From Mytilus edulis (Eukaryota; Mollusca; Bivalvia; Mytilida; Mytilidae), in assembly GCF_963676685.1 (NCBI RefSeq), contig NC_092345.1, positions 78,929,592 to 78,993,591 of the forward strand: DNA of 64,000 nt, given 5' to 3'. The translations under genes and the position numbers were made by a program. This document shows, piece after piece, positions 1-43,504 of the stretch. The number at the start of each line of letters is the position of its first letter. Positions within the stretch are counted from its first letter, which is position 1. The notes below the pieces were generated by a model. That model ran no database searches. It saw only the letters and a program-made list of their open reading frames with translations, and was not told where the DNA came from.

Positions 1-322
1 CAAGCTAAAAGGGCAACAGGCGTATCATGTGCTTATAGCGCAGCTCTTTATTCCACAATGTAATAGATAAAACACTTTAGATATATATTTATCAATGTCA
101 CATACAAGAGGTTTTATAAAAATGAAGTTGTATAAAGCCAAAGTTTACAGTTAACACATTTTGAATTTGCAAATAGTCCAGTTGAAGTATAAACTAGATG
201 TGTCAAAACGACACGAATGGCCCCGTCTCAAAAAGCTGAAAAACTGCAATTTCAACAACACATTAGGACACAAACATGATGGTAGTCTCATAAATAAAAA
301 TTCAACTCAAAATTTGAAGGCA

Positions 323-881
323 TATAGACTATCATCTTCGCTAGCCAAGGGTTACGATCCATTTTATTCTCTCCACCCTTGGCAGATTGAGCCAACATTT
401 GTGATAACAATGTTGCGCCATCTATCAGTAGATTAAAGTCAAGCCCATTCCAAATACATTATTCTTGACCAATGGAAGCACTTGAACTCTTCAATTTGGA
501 GGTAAAAACACGGTAGCGTCTAGATTCTACACACTTGGTAAAGCCGGAAACGAAAATATACGTTGAAATTCATGCATTTACACAAGAAATAATACACAGG
601 AATTTCTGTTAGTTGGTTAAAAACATTCAAATTGTCACTACATATCGTATGTTTAGGGATGTTAAGACTTGTTGCACAAGAAGGACGTGGTAATTGTTTA
701 CATTAACTTTCTACATTTACACGTGATCATGGTATAGGCGCTTTTTGATTAGATGCAGCGAGTTTCGACTACAACCAATGAGAATCATGACCTTGTGTCT
801 CCGAAATTTTAACTCAATCTGCCAAGGGTGGAGAGAATGAAATGGATCGTAACTCTTGGCTAGCGAAAATGATAGACTATA
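323..881. mobile_element. Non-autonomous element with about 70-bp terminal inverted repeats
   Basis: The arms at about 323-391 and 813-881 are inverted copies: TATAGACTATC and CTTCGCTAGCCAAG on the left recur reversed on the right with few mismatches. TA occurs at both outer edges and may be a 2-bp target duplication, which would fit a Tc1/mariner-like MITE. No transposase frame is present. A fragment of an arm recurs near 48540-48570. Confidence 0.6.
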
Positions 882-888
882 GTAGAAA

Positions 889-1206
889 AGTCTGTATAAT
901 TGTGATTTTAAAGTCGTAAACCCTAAATTTTGACAAATATCAGCGGAGTGAAACTTAACTTAAACCTGATCTATAACTCATGGTTAACTCACATACCAAA
1001 AATCAACCCAATATCTGAAGGTGTTCAGAAAAAAAGTCTGTATAACTGTGATTTTCGACAATTTATCAAAGTCAAAAGCCTGTAATTTCAGTAAAAATTA
1101 GTGTAGGGGAACGAAACTTAAACTTGATCTGTAACTCATCATGGTTAACTCACATACCAAATATCTGCCCAATATCTGAAGGCGTTTAGGAAAAAACTCT
1201 GTATAA
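889..1206. repeat. Degenerate tandem dimer, about 145-170 bp units
   Basis: Two adjacent units both begin AGTCTGTATAA and share TCATGGTTAACTCACATACC and CCAATATCTGAAGG. They differ by indels of about 25 bases. No coding potential is evident. Confidence 0.6.
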
Positions 1207-1711
1207 TGATTTGTTTTGTGGAATGATTTTGTGGAATGACAGAATGACGGAATTACAGAATAATGAAATTACGGACAAGGGTAAAACTATATGGCACCGA
1301 CAACTTCGTTGCGGGGCCATAAAAATTAAAAATGAAACAAGAAAGTTGTCACCAGACACAGTAAATAAGTACCTGACCAACTTCATATCACAATTATCAG
1401 TGAATAACACAAAATGTTACCAGATGTAGATATGGTTATTATTACTTAAAATTCTATCACTGTGATAAAGTAAGTAATGTTACTTGATAGTTCATATGAA
1501 ATATTTTAAGACACATGCATGTACAATAAGTGTGGCTTTGTAAAAATAACAAAATGACAAAATGTCTATTAAAATAGTTGAAAGTAACAGAAAAGCATTT
1601 AACAACATTGTAATAAATTAATATATGCTACTAGATCAAGTTTACTTGAACTCATTTTTCATATGTTTTGACTTATTAACAGTAACAAGTTTTATTAATG
1701 TTTTTGTGTAG

Positions 1712-3080
1712 GTACCATATGAGATGATTCATTTAGATACTGGTAAGATAGGCCAGGTTGACCAGAAAACAATGGAGGATAAGATTGAAGAGTCAAATAA
1801 AATTCTGGTAAGTAAACCCTTTGTATATTGTTTATTTTATGTTATGATGCATCTTGATTTAGTAATGCTTCTCACAAAAAGAAGGTTACAAAGACCTAAA
1901 CCAAATGCTTCATTTACTTTTGTCTGATTTCAATTATTAAGTACCATACTATCCTCGACTTGACCTAATCTTTTGGAGTGTAGTGTTTATGATGAAAAGC
2001 AGTTGTGACGACCTATATTATACACTTTATTGGTTTCTTGAGTTCAGATCTCTAGTACTTAGAGACTTACAGTGATATATAACTTGTTGTTCTTGTACAT
2101 CTTTGTTTTTCTTAGTAATTATGGTCTTTCAAACGTATAAGGTCTTTTGTGCTTCATTTGTACTGTTCATTGGTAGGTTTATATTTCTTGGTAGAATTTT
2201 GAATGAGATTATTTATCACTTTCTTGCATGGAATATTTTGAATGTGTTTTATCCCTATAAAACCAAATATAACAGGAGAACACATATTCTATAACATTTT
2301 TTTCTCTCTCAATATGAAACTTAATAATTGGACACTATATGTTGTATTTATAAGGTACACAAGTGATCCTTATGTTCTTCAAAGAGTATTGCTCAAGGGT
2401 TAAGTTGGACAATTAGAAATAATCTTAGATGAGTAATAAATCTAGAAAACTGGGATTCTTTGTTATTTGTGGAATAATAAATTTTGTGGATTTTATAAGT
2501 ATTGGTGAACCTTGATACCTTTAAGACTTAAATGTAAAGTTTTCAAAAACAATTAATTCCAATATTCCTCAAACTACTCTTGTTCCAGAAATAAGTATAT
2601 GTACTGAATGTAAAACAATTGTATCCACAGTAGAAGTAAAGGCAAATACAAATTTGTAACTTGGACTTCTTCATATACATGATTAACATGAACAGTCATT
2701 TTGGTACAAATGTTTACAAGTGAATGTGGAGGAATATAAGGGAAAACATCACAATTGAAAATCCACTTTATTATCTGATCACATAAACAAAACATGCAAG
2801 TAGATTGTTTGTCAAGTATGACTGTAACAGAAAAAGCTAAATAAAACTGTTTTATATCTTACAGTTCCTAAAGCCGAAGAAAATAGAATATGAGCCCTCT
2901 TATAAAATGAAAGGAAGAAGTAAAGGACTAAAGAAAGAACAGAGAAAGAAAGGAGTAATAGAAGAGCGTAAAAGGGATGATATAAAAGAAATAATGGACT
3001 TAAAACAGAAAGAAAAGGAAAAGAATAAAACCTCTGTATCATCTAATAATGTTTTAGACAGATTTAAAAAGAAAGAATAA
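1712..3080 (+). CDS. WDR46: WDR46/UTP7-like nucleolar protein, 3' end (partial, two exons)
   Basis: Two coding exons, 1712-1807 and 2865-3080, are joined by a GT-AG intron; both junctions are phase 0 and the frame ends at TAA 3078-3080. The first exon encodes VPYEMIHLDTGKIGQVD, which fits the segment just after the WD40 propeller of WDR46 (human VPPELICLDP and following). The last exon is very lysine-rich and ends in NVLDRFKKKE, resembling the ALDRF terminus of human WDR46. The family (yeast Utp7) is part of the small-subunit processome and acts in 18S rRNA maturation in the nucleolus; the basic tail fits that location. The propeller exons must lie left of the window. Identification is from remembered family features, so a different basic nucleolar protein is possible but less likely. 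Confidence 0.72.
1808..2864 (+). other. Last intron of the WDR46-like gene
   Basis: It starts GTAAGT at 1808 and ends ACAG at 2864. Apart from AT-rich sequence I see no recognisable repeat or gene in it. Confidence 0.65.
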
Positions 3081-3404
3081 TATTTTAATTTGTTTGTTTT
3101 TACTATTCCACTTTTTTTTTTATCCTTAATCAAATGCCTTCTGGCATTGTCAGCTAGAACAGGCCAGATTGCTGCAATAATCAGTTTCGAATGGCTTGAC
3201 TCAACAGATTTGCACAAAGCACTTAAAAGGCAAATTGTAAATTCAGAAATTTTTGTAATGTTTTTGTTATGTTTTAATGATCTAACAAGATAGGTCTCTA
3301 AAAAAGTAAAAACCCTTGCACTTTATATAACGATGGCATTAGTCTTAGGCAGCATGTTCTGAATTCACAATAATTTATTATGTCCCTTGTTAAACACTCA
3401 TTAT

Positions 3405-3410
3405 AATAAA
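3405..3410 (+). terminator. Candidate poly(A) signal of the WDR46-like gene
   Basis: An AATAAA hexamer lies about 325 bases after the stop codon, in AT-rich sequence. It is the first canonical hexamer I noticed on the plus strand after the last exon. Such hexamers are common in AT-rich DNA. Confidence 0.35.
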
Positions 3411-3755
3411 TGCAAACAAAATTTTTTCTGAATTTACAGAATTCTTAGATGATATTATTGAAATTGTAAGTGTCACTAGACATTTGTCTGGACAAATTAG
3501 AAGGAAATATATATATGGTAAGGAGGGGCAAAAAGATTACAACTATCCAAAAAAGAAAAATTAACAAAAGGAAACAAAATAATTGTCTCATATGTTGCTT
3601 ATTTTTTGTGTGAAACTGATATATCACAATCTTTAAAAAGGGAAATTATTGCTTTATTAAAAGTCAGTACCATAGTTAAATCTCAGCATTATAAATTAAA
3701 TTCTTGATTATTTTGAGAGAGAAAAAAAACAAATGTTTCATCATAATATAAAAAA

Positions 3756-4110
3756 GAGATGTGGTAGGATTGCCAATGAGACAAGAGACCAAATTGACAC
3801 AGACATTAACAACTATAGGTCACTGTACGGCATTCAACAATGAGCAAAGTCCATACCGCATAGTCAGCTATAAAAGGCCCCGATATGACAATGTAAAACA
3901 ATTCAAATGAGAAAACTAACGGCCTTATTTATATAAAAAAATGAACGAAAAACAAATATGTAACAGATAAACAAACGACAACCACTGAATTACAGGCTCC
4001 TGACTTGGGACAGGCACATACATAAATAATGTGGCGGGGTTAACATGTTAGCGGGATCCCAACCCTCCCCCTAACCTGGGACAGTGGTATAACAGTACAA
4101 CATAAGAAAT
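3756..4110 (+). repeat. SINE-like repeat (family S), near full length
   Basis: It opens with a GATGTGGTAGGATTGCCAAT segment and ends near CAGTACAACATAAG, with GTGGCGGGGTTAACATGTTA between. The same text recurs at 43505-44692 (interrupted), 4422-4680 (diverged), 46636-46830 (head only) and in reverse at 4979-5580, 16905-17005, 31955-32012, 39575-39660 and 53413-53600. Dispersed copies in both orientations define a repeat family. No protein frame is conserved. Confidence 0.75.
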
Positions 4111-4421
4111 AAGGGTAATTTCTATTATTTTTTCCATTGAATGGAAAATAGACAGAGATCAGTCTCACATCCAGCAAGAAAATTTGTTTACAAGATGTGG
4201 CACTTAACATTCACAATTTTAGCTCAACTTGCTGACTGGGCACGGGACCTATTGCCACCACTTGCATCCATTGTTATCAGTTGTAAATTTTTATAAAAAT
4301 TCTTTTGTGAAACTACTTAGCCTAATGTTGTTAAATATTATTGAATGTATACAGCAATTTGATTCATGAACATGGTAGCTGTTACAAAAGCTTTAGGTTA
4401 AAACTCTTGTATTTAGATATA

Positions 4422-4680
4422 AGAAGATGTAGTATGAGTGCCAATGAGACAACTCTCCATTCAAGTCACAATTTATATAAAGTAAAAGATTATGGATATA
4501 AGCCTTCAACACGGAGCCTTGGCTCACACCAAACTGCAAACTATAAAGGGCTCCAAAAATGACTGGTGTAAAACCATTCAAATAGAAAAACCCACAATCT
4601 AATCTATATATAAAAAAAGAAACGAGAAACACTTATGAATCACAACACCAAACAACAACCACTGACCAAAGGTTCCAGTT
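4422..4680 (+). repeat. Diverged family S repeat
   Basis: The segment carries GCCAATGAGACAACTCTCCA, followed by the CCTTCAAC and TATAAAGGG segments in the family S order, but with many substitutions. It is an old copy that lacks the GC-rich tail. Confidence 0.6.
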
Positions 4681-4978
4681 GGCTTGAAACTATTTTTCAA
4701 AGTAAAACTGAGGGGAAAATAATCTACATATACTCTCTTTATACTAACAACCTTTCACTTGAGCAATCTGCTAAAATATTTTACCAGTTGATCAGTTAGT
4801 TGGAGAAGAAATCTAATTGAATTTGGTAAACTGTTTTAGCCATTGCTGTTGTGATACCACAAAGGTTACTGCAATATTCTTTATATTCCATCTCAAGTCA
4901 GTAGCCTGAAATTCAATGATCCAGTTTAGTTGCTCTATATCATCTTTGTTTTTTCAAATTGACTTGTACATTTAGCTC

Positions 4979-5580
4979 TTATGTTGTGCTTTCACACCAC
5001 TGTCTCATGTTTGGGGAAGGTTGGTTGCCCTCGAGCATGTTAAACCTGCCACATTCTACATGTATATATGTCTATCATTAAGTTGTTTGTATCTGTATAC
5101 TGTGGATTCATTATTATTTGTTGGATACCAATTTAAGTGGGTTTCATGGGTACAGATGAACAATGATTTTATTGTTCAAGGAATTACAAATTTTCTATAG
5201 GCTTTGTGTGCAGAGAATGGCAAAACAACAAAATCAAATATCCATGTTTGTACCAATGAAAATCAATGAATTTTAAGTACCACTTGTTTTATTTTATTGT
5301 TTTGTAGTTTATTCTTATGTTGTTCTATTACACTACTGTCCTAGGTTTAGTAACATGTTAACCCCCCAAATTTTATATGTGCCTGTCCCTGGTCAAGAGT
5401 CTGTATTGTTAAACCATTAATTTTTTTTATTAATTGTATTGTAGTTTAAAATTCTTTAGTTCAATTGCACCACTGTCCCAGCTTTGGCGTATGCTAACAT
5501 GTAAACAGCCCACATTCTATATTTGCATGTTTCAAGCCATGAGCCTATAACAGACAACTTTCAAGTTCGATGCATTTCTG
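4979..5580 (-). repeat. Three decayed reverse copies of the family S tail
   Basis: Segments near 4979-5090, 5320-5420 and 5460-5580 each read, in reverse, the CACCACTGTC... TGTTAACC... CCACATT tail of family S. They share spacing and orientation, so this may be a local duplication. The 67-codon frame at 5599-5802 just beyond it has no support as a gene. Confidence 0.5.
5100..5277 (+). mobile_element. Decayed CTGTGGATTC MITE
   Basis: The left end, TA then CTGTGGATTCATTATTAT, matches the better preserved copies at 6369-6550 and 15581-15724. The right end is degenerate (ATCAATGAATTTTAAG). Confidence 0.5.
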
Positions 5581-6237
5581 TCAAAAACTTTAGTTTTAGT
5601 GAACATCATTCATGCGTGTAGGGGTGTCGTCACTTCCGTTCCAATGTTGAGTGAGTGGATGGAAAACTATAAAGCTATATTGCAAGAATTATTCGGCAAA
5701 TTGAATTCTCATAAATGTCTCTTTCAGCACTGCTGTCATAAGGGAATTGTGATTAAGTGCCTACAGAACAAATTCAAATGTTTCCAAACTCTTCAAGTAT
5801 AAACATTAGTGTGTGTAGTTTAAAAAATTGTGGCCAATGCTGAAAATATACCATTGGGGTAAAATTCTGATTTTGCCTTTCAACAGTTAGAGAAAATCTG
5901 ACATTGCGTTAAAGTATCATCAAGCTAAGGTCCATCTCCTGAAGAATTTTCAATATTTTGAAATAAAAATATCTATACAAATACAATAAATATGTGACAG
6001 CCAAAAATCTCAAAATGTCTGCAATACTGAATTCACAGATTTAAACTTAAGTCCCAATCCAGACAACCAAAATTTTGAGACTAAAATGGATTTGGAACAT
6101 AGCTATAAAATTGTTCACATAATGAACATTTATATTAAGTTTAAGTTGATATGACCCCAACTTCGTATTTAAAACCAAAACTTCCACTGGATACAGACTG
6201 ATTCTTAGATAGAAAAACACAGTGTCCTTTAACTAGG

Positions 6238-6363
6238 TAAGCGGGCCTCCAGGTGCGAGGACTCTCTGGCTGTGTTGAAGACCCATTGGTGACCTTCAGC
6301 TGTTTTCTACTCTGGTCGGGTTGTTGTCACTTTGACAAGTTCCCAATTTCCATTTTTAATTTT
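6238..6363 (+). repeat. Family R repeat (copy 1)
   Basis: It shares an ordered set of words with 19775-19925: GTGCG, TTGAAGACC, TTGGTGACCTT, GGTCGGGTTGTTGTC, CTTTGACAA and TTTCCATT. No conserved protein frame is seen. It directly abuts the MITE at 6369. Confidence 0.55.
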
Positions 6364-6368
6364 AAATA

Positions 6369-6550
6369 CTGTGGATTCATTATTATTCGTTGGATACCAA
6401 TTTTCATGGATTTCGTGGGAACCGGTAAACCACGAAATTGAATGTTCAATGAATACCAAATTTTCTGAAGGCTTGTATGCACATTTCGGCAAACCAACGA
6501 AATTAAATAACCACGAAAATTGGTTCGCGAGAAAATAAATGAATCCACAG
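6369..6550 (+). mobile_element. 182-bp MITE with CTGTGGATTC ends and TA duplication
   Basis: The element starts CTGTGGATTCATTATTAT and ends TAAATGAATCCACAG. These are terminal inverted repeats, flanked on both sides by TA (6367-6368 and 6551-6552). TA duplications and the small size suggest a Tc1/mariner-type MITE. The short overlapping frames here fall inside the palindromic structure and are not genes. Confidence 0.75.
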
Positions 6551-6710
6551 TACTGTATATTAGTCAGATGAATAATGTAATTAATGCAAAACTCATCATG
6601 TAAGAAAAATTCTGTGAAAGATTCATAAAATTCTGTTGAGCGATTCAGAAGAATAAGTGGAATAGATAAGACAGATTAGCACTCAACACTATTTACTGCC
6701 CACTTCAACT

Positions 6711-8987
6711 AGAGGCTCTAAAGAGCCTGTGTCGCTCACCTTGGTCTATGTGCATATTAAACAAAGGACACAAATGGATTCATGACAAAATTGTATTTTG
6801 GTGATGGTGATGTGTTTGAAGTTCTTACTTTACTGAACGATTTTGCTTCTTACAATTATATCTATAATGAACTTTGCCCATTAGTAACAGAGAACTATAT
6901 TTGGTAAAAATTTACATAAATTTACCAAATTAATGAAAATTGTTAAAAATTGACTATAAAGGGCAATAACTTCTTAAGGGGTCAATTGACCATTTAGGTC
7001 ATGTTGACTTATTTGTAGATCTTACTTTGCTGAACATTATTGCTGTTTACAGTTTATCGCTATCTATAATAGTATTCAAGATAACCAAAAACGGCAAAAT
7101 TTCTTTAAAAATTACCGATTGGAGGGCAGCAACCCAACAACCAGTTGTCCAATTCATCTGAAAAATTCAGGGCAGATAGATCTTGACTTGATTAACAATT
7201 TAACTTCTTGTCAGATTTGCTCTAGATGCTTTGGTTTCATAGTTATAAGCCAAAAACTGCATTTTACCCCTATGTTCTATTTTTAGCCATGGCGGCCATC
7301 TTGGTTGAATGGCCAGGTCATCGGACACATTTTTCAAACTAAATACCCCAAAAATGATTGTGGCCTAGTAGTTTCATTGGAGATTTTGTAAAAGATTACT
7401 TAGATTTATGAAAAATGGTTAAAGATTGACTATAAAGGGCAATAACTCCTAAAGGGGTCAACTGACCATTTTGGTCATGTTGACTTATTTGTAGATCTTA
7501 CTTTGCTGAACATTATTGCTGTTTACAATTTATCTCTATCTATAATAATATTCAAGATAATAACCAAAAACAGCAAAATTTCCTCAAAATTACCAACTCA
7601 GGGGCAGCAACCCAACAACCGATTGACCGATTCATCTGAAAATTTCAGGGCAGATAGATCTTGACCTGATAAACATTTTTATGCCATGTCAGATTTCCTC
7701 AAAATGCTTTGGTTTTTGAGTTATAAGCCAAAAACTGCATTTTACCCCTATGTTCTATTTTTAGCGGTGGCGGCCATCTTGGTTGGTTGACCAGGTCACG
7801 CCACACATTTTTTAAACTAGATACCCCAAAGATGATTGTGGCCAAGTTTGGATTAATTTGGCCCAGTAGTTTCAGAGGAAAAGATTTTTGTAAAAGATAA
7901 CTTTAATTTACGAAAAATGGTTAAAAATTGACTATAAAGGGCAATAACTCCTAAACAGGTCAACTGACCATTTTGGTCATGTTGACTTATTTGTAGATCT
8001 TACTTTGCTGAACATTATTGCTGTTTACAGTTTATCTCTATCTATAATATTATTCAAGATAATAACCAAAAACAGCAAAATTTCCTCAAAATTACCAATT
8101 CAGGGGCAGCAACCCAACAACCGATTGACCGATTCATCAGAAAATTTCAGGGCAGATAGATCTTGACCTGATAAACATTTTTATCCCATGTCAGATTTCC
8201 TCAAAATGCTTTGGTTTTTGAGTTATAAGCCAAAAACTGCATTTTACCCCTTTGTTTTATTTTTAGCCGTGGCGGCCATCTTGGTTGGTTGACCAGGTCA
8301 TGCCACACATTTTTTAAACTAGATACCCCAAAGATGATTGTGGCCAAGTTTGGATAAATTTGGCCAAGTAGTTTCAGAGGAGAAGATTTTTGTAAAAGAT
8401 TACTTTAATTAACGAAAAATGGTTAAAAATTGACTATAAAGGGCAATAACTCCTAAACGGGTCAACTGACCATTTTGGTCATGTTGACTTATTTGTAGAT
8501 CTTACTTTGCTGAACATTATTGCTGTTTACAGTTTATCTCTATCTATAATAATATTCAAGATAATAACCAAAAACAGCAAAATTTCCTCAAAATTACCAA
8601 TTCAGAGGCAGCAACCCAACAACCGATTGACCGATTCATCTGAAAATTTCAGGGTAGATAGATCTTGACCTGATAAACATTTTTATCCCATGTCAGATTT
8701 CCTCAAAATGCTTTGGTTTTTGAGTTATAAGCCAAAAACTGCATTTTACCCCTATGTTCTATTTTTAGCCGTGGCGGCCATCTTGGTTGGTTGACCGGGT
8801 CACGCCACACATTTTTTAAACTAGATACCCCAATGATGATTGTGGTCAAGTTTGGTTTGATTTGGCCCAGTAGTTTCAGAGGAGAAGATTTTTGTAAAAG
8901 TTAACGACGACGGACGACGACGACGGACGCCGGACGCAAAGTGATGGGAATAGCTCACTTGGCCCTTCGGGCCAGGTGAGCTAAAAA
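6711..8987 (+). mobile_element. Hairpin-ended element H, copy 1, with four ~500-bp tandem units
   Basis: The left end is a short palindrome (AGGCTC, loop TAAA, GAGCCT) followed by GCTCACCTTGG. The right end is a GACGGACG-rich stretch and a 12-bp stem hairpin (GCTCACTTGGCC, loop CTTCG) that closes with GGTGAGCTAAAAA. Inside, TGACTATAAAGGGC recurs at 6951, 7427, 7929 and 8431, so four units spaced 476-502 bp. No target duplication or conserved frame is apparent. Hairpins at the ends, a tandem interior and a CTAA end suggest a non-autonomous Helitron/Helentron-like element, comparable in plan to bivalve pearl elements. That class is inference. Confidence 0.7.
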
Positions 8988-10072
8988 CCAGGTAGGTATA
9001 ATTAAATTCATAATAGATCATAAATCACAAATAAACAACTACACTTCTTTCACCTTTATTGATGTTCTGACAATAATTAATATCAAGGAAATATTATTTT
9101 ATTATATACGTATGTGGATTAACTAAAACTTTGAGATTTTAGGACACTCGATAGACCTATTCAACAAACATTCCCAAGTTTCTTCATCCATTTACAGGAT
9201 ATATGCACTGATTAGAAGGTCCAAAACAGTGATGCTCCCATAATGCAATATCATTTCTGAATTTGCTTTAAAACAATACAAATGTGTATTTGCTTTAGAA
9301 CTATTAAATGTACTTAATGACCCTATGTCCATGAAATTAATAAAACTAGTGCTACAAAAAATACCTATTATATGTTTAAAATTTGCAAAAAGAAACATGC
9401 AACGTTCATCATGTGAGGAAAAAGTATGGGTGGACCTTTTTCAAGAATTTTGGATTGAGCTGTTTAATTCTTATGAATTCTGAAATAACCAGTTAAATCT
9501 GGATTTAATAATATTGGTATGCTGGAATGGACACATTATTTTCAAGGGGATTCAGCATTTACTCTTCTCATAGAATTTGGGATAAAGCCCTTCCAAGCTC
9601 TCCTCAAAAAATATTTTCATAACAATGATCTGACCATTACCAAGTTATTAGTAATTAATGGATGTTTGCTACTGAAATAATGCAAGTCTAAAAAAAAAAA
9701 AAAAGAAGATATAATGGTAATGGTTTAAAAAAATTTAATGCAGTGACTAGGAGAAAAATAATTTTACTTAATTATCAGAATAAGTATTAAGGAACATCTG
9801 TGAACCAGTAAATTATTTTGTTTAAACTCCCAACTGCCCCAATAAGGTGAATTCTAGACAAAGCTGCTGCAAGTAGACACATGAAGGCAGTGCTTTTAAG
9901 TAGATACACATAAATTGAGCAGAGTATAAGTGGGTCTATACAACTACCTACAGACCCATGCAATAAAATGACAAAAATGTCTATCCGTCACAACATACAT
10001 CCATGTTTATCAATTAAACATTAAATAAATTAACAAAGTCAAACAAAATTGCTTTATACGCTCACAAAGATA
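8988..10072. other. Intergenic stretch between converging gene ends
   Basis: AT-rich sequence with a short poly-A tract near 9690. I see no gene and no repeat I can place. It separates element H copy 1 from the 3' end of the valyl-tRNA synthetase gene. Confidence 0.5.
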
Positions 10073-10078
10073 TTTATT
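10073..10078 (-). terminator. Candidate poly(A) signal of the ValRS gene
   Basis: The plus strand reads TTTATT, so the minus strand has AATAAA 60 bases beyond the stop codon at 10138-10140. Position and hexamer fit a metazoan poly(A) signal with a short 3' UTR. Confidence 0.55.
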
Positions 10079-10137
10079 GAATGATTTTACTGTGTCTTCT
10101 ATCCATAAATTAAATCTGCTAGTCTTTATATATATTA

Positions 10138-42929
<32,792 letters not shown>

Positions 42930-43105
42930 TATACCGAAATCCAAAGATTGGTGTATTAAAAATTGATATTATACTAATCAAGTCAAATGATGCAATATTG
43001 GGAAAGAGATTGTTGATACAATGCGTTGAAATATTACAGAAAATAAGCTAAATGATTAAAATTGTGAGTTTCAAGATTTTTGTGATTGCAGCATACACAT
43101 GGCTA

Positions 43106-43118
43106 ACCCGGAAGTGAA
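43106..43118. promoter_or_regulatory. ETS-like site upstream of the ValRS start
   Basis: ACCCGGAAGTGAAAC contains CCGGAAGT, the ETS/GABP core, about 180 bases upstream of the ValRS ATG. No TATA box is seen nearby. ETS sites near the start are common in TATA-less housekeeping promoters. The assignment is inference from motif and position. Confidence 0.4.
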
Positions 43119-43504
43119 ACCTCAAATAAAAAATATCGGGCACGTATCTGGTTATTTATCCGGAAAATGGCTTTTTGAGGTTTTTTTTCACATGGAAATA
43201 CACACATACATAAATATTAACAAACCACAAACAAAATGGAAACTCACGCACATACATACACAATATTCTTGCAAAATAAAAAAATATATATGTAGGGGTG
43301 CACTCATCATGTCATCATGGCTATACAGACTGATATGGCAGGTCCTATTAGCTGATACAGAGACATATAATACATGTATTATATGAATCTTATATGTCTC
43401 TGGCTGATATAAAGGTCACAAGTTATGACCCTTAAATTCATTTAATCATCTTCTGAGATCACCGACAACCACACGTTAATCAATTTTTTATACAATTGGC
43501 TCGG

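Larger units (their letters stand above)
1..1711. other. Intron of the WDR46-like gene, repeat-filled
   Basis: No coding exon was recognised here. The open frame at 161-436 overlaps one arm of an inverted-repeat element and has no splice support. The stretch holds the TIR element at about 323-881 and a degenerate tandem dimer at 889-1206. The acceptor AG at 1710-1711 closes the intron. Confidence 0.6.

Noticed and set aside
1-92. Protein-like reading at the left edge (KLKGQQAYHVLIAQLF)
   Set aside because: The text resembles a dispersed bivalve repeat, there is no splice donor and the frame stops at TAA; not supported as a WDR46 exon.
161-436. 91-codon open frame on the plus strand
   Set aside because: It overlaps the left arm of the inverted-repeat element at 323-881, lacks splice support and matches no family.
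42930-42944. Start of ValRS five codons upstream, giving MDFGIMETD
   Set aside because: The codon at 42944-42946 region is TTG, not ATG. The first in-frame ATG is at 42929 and a TAA lies upstream in frame.
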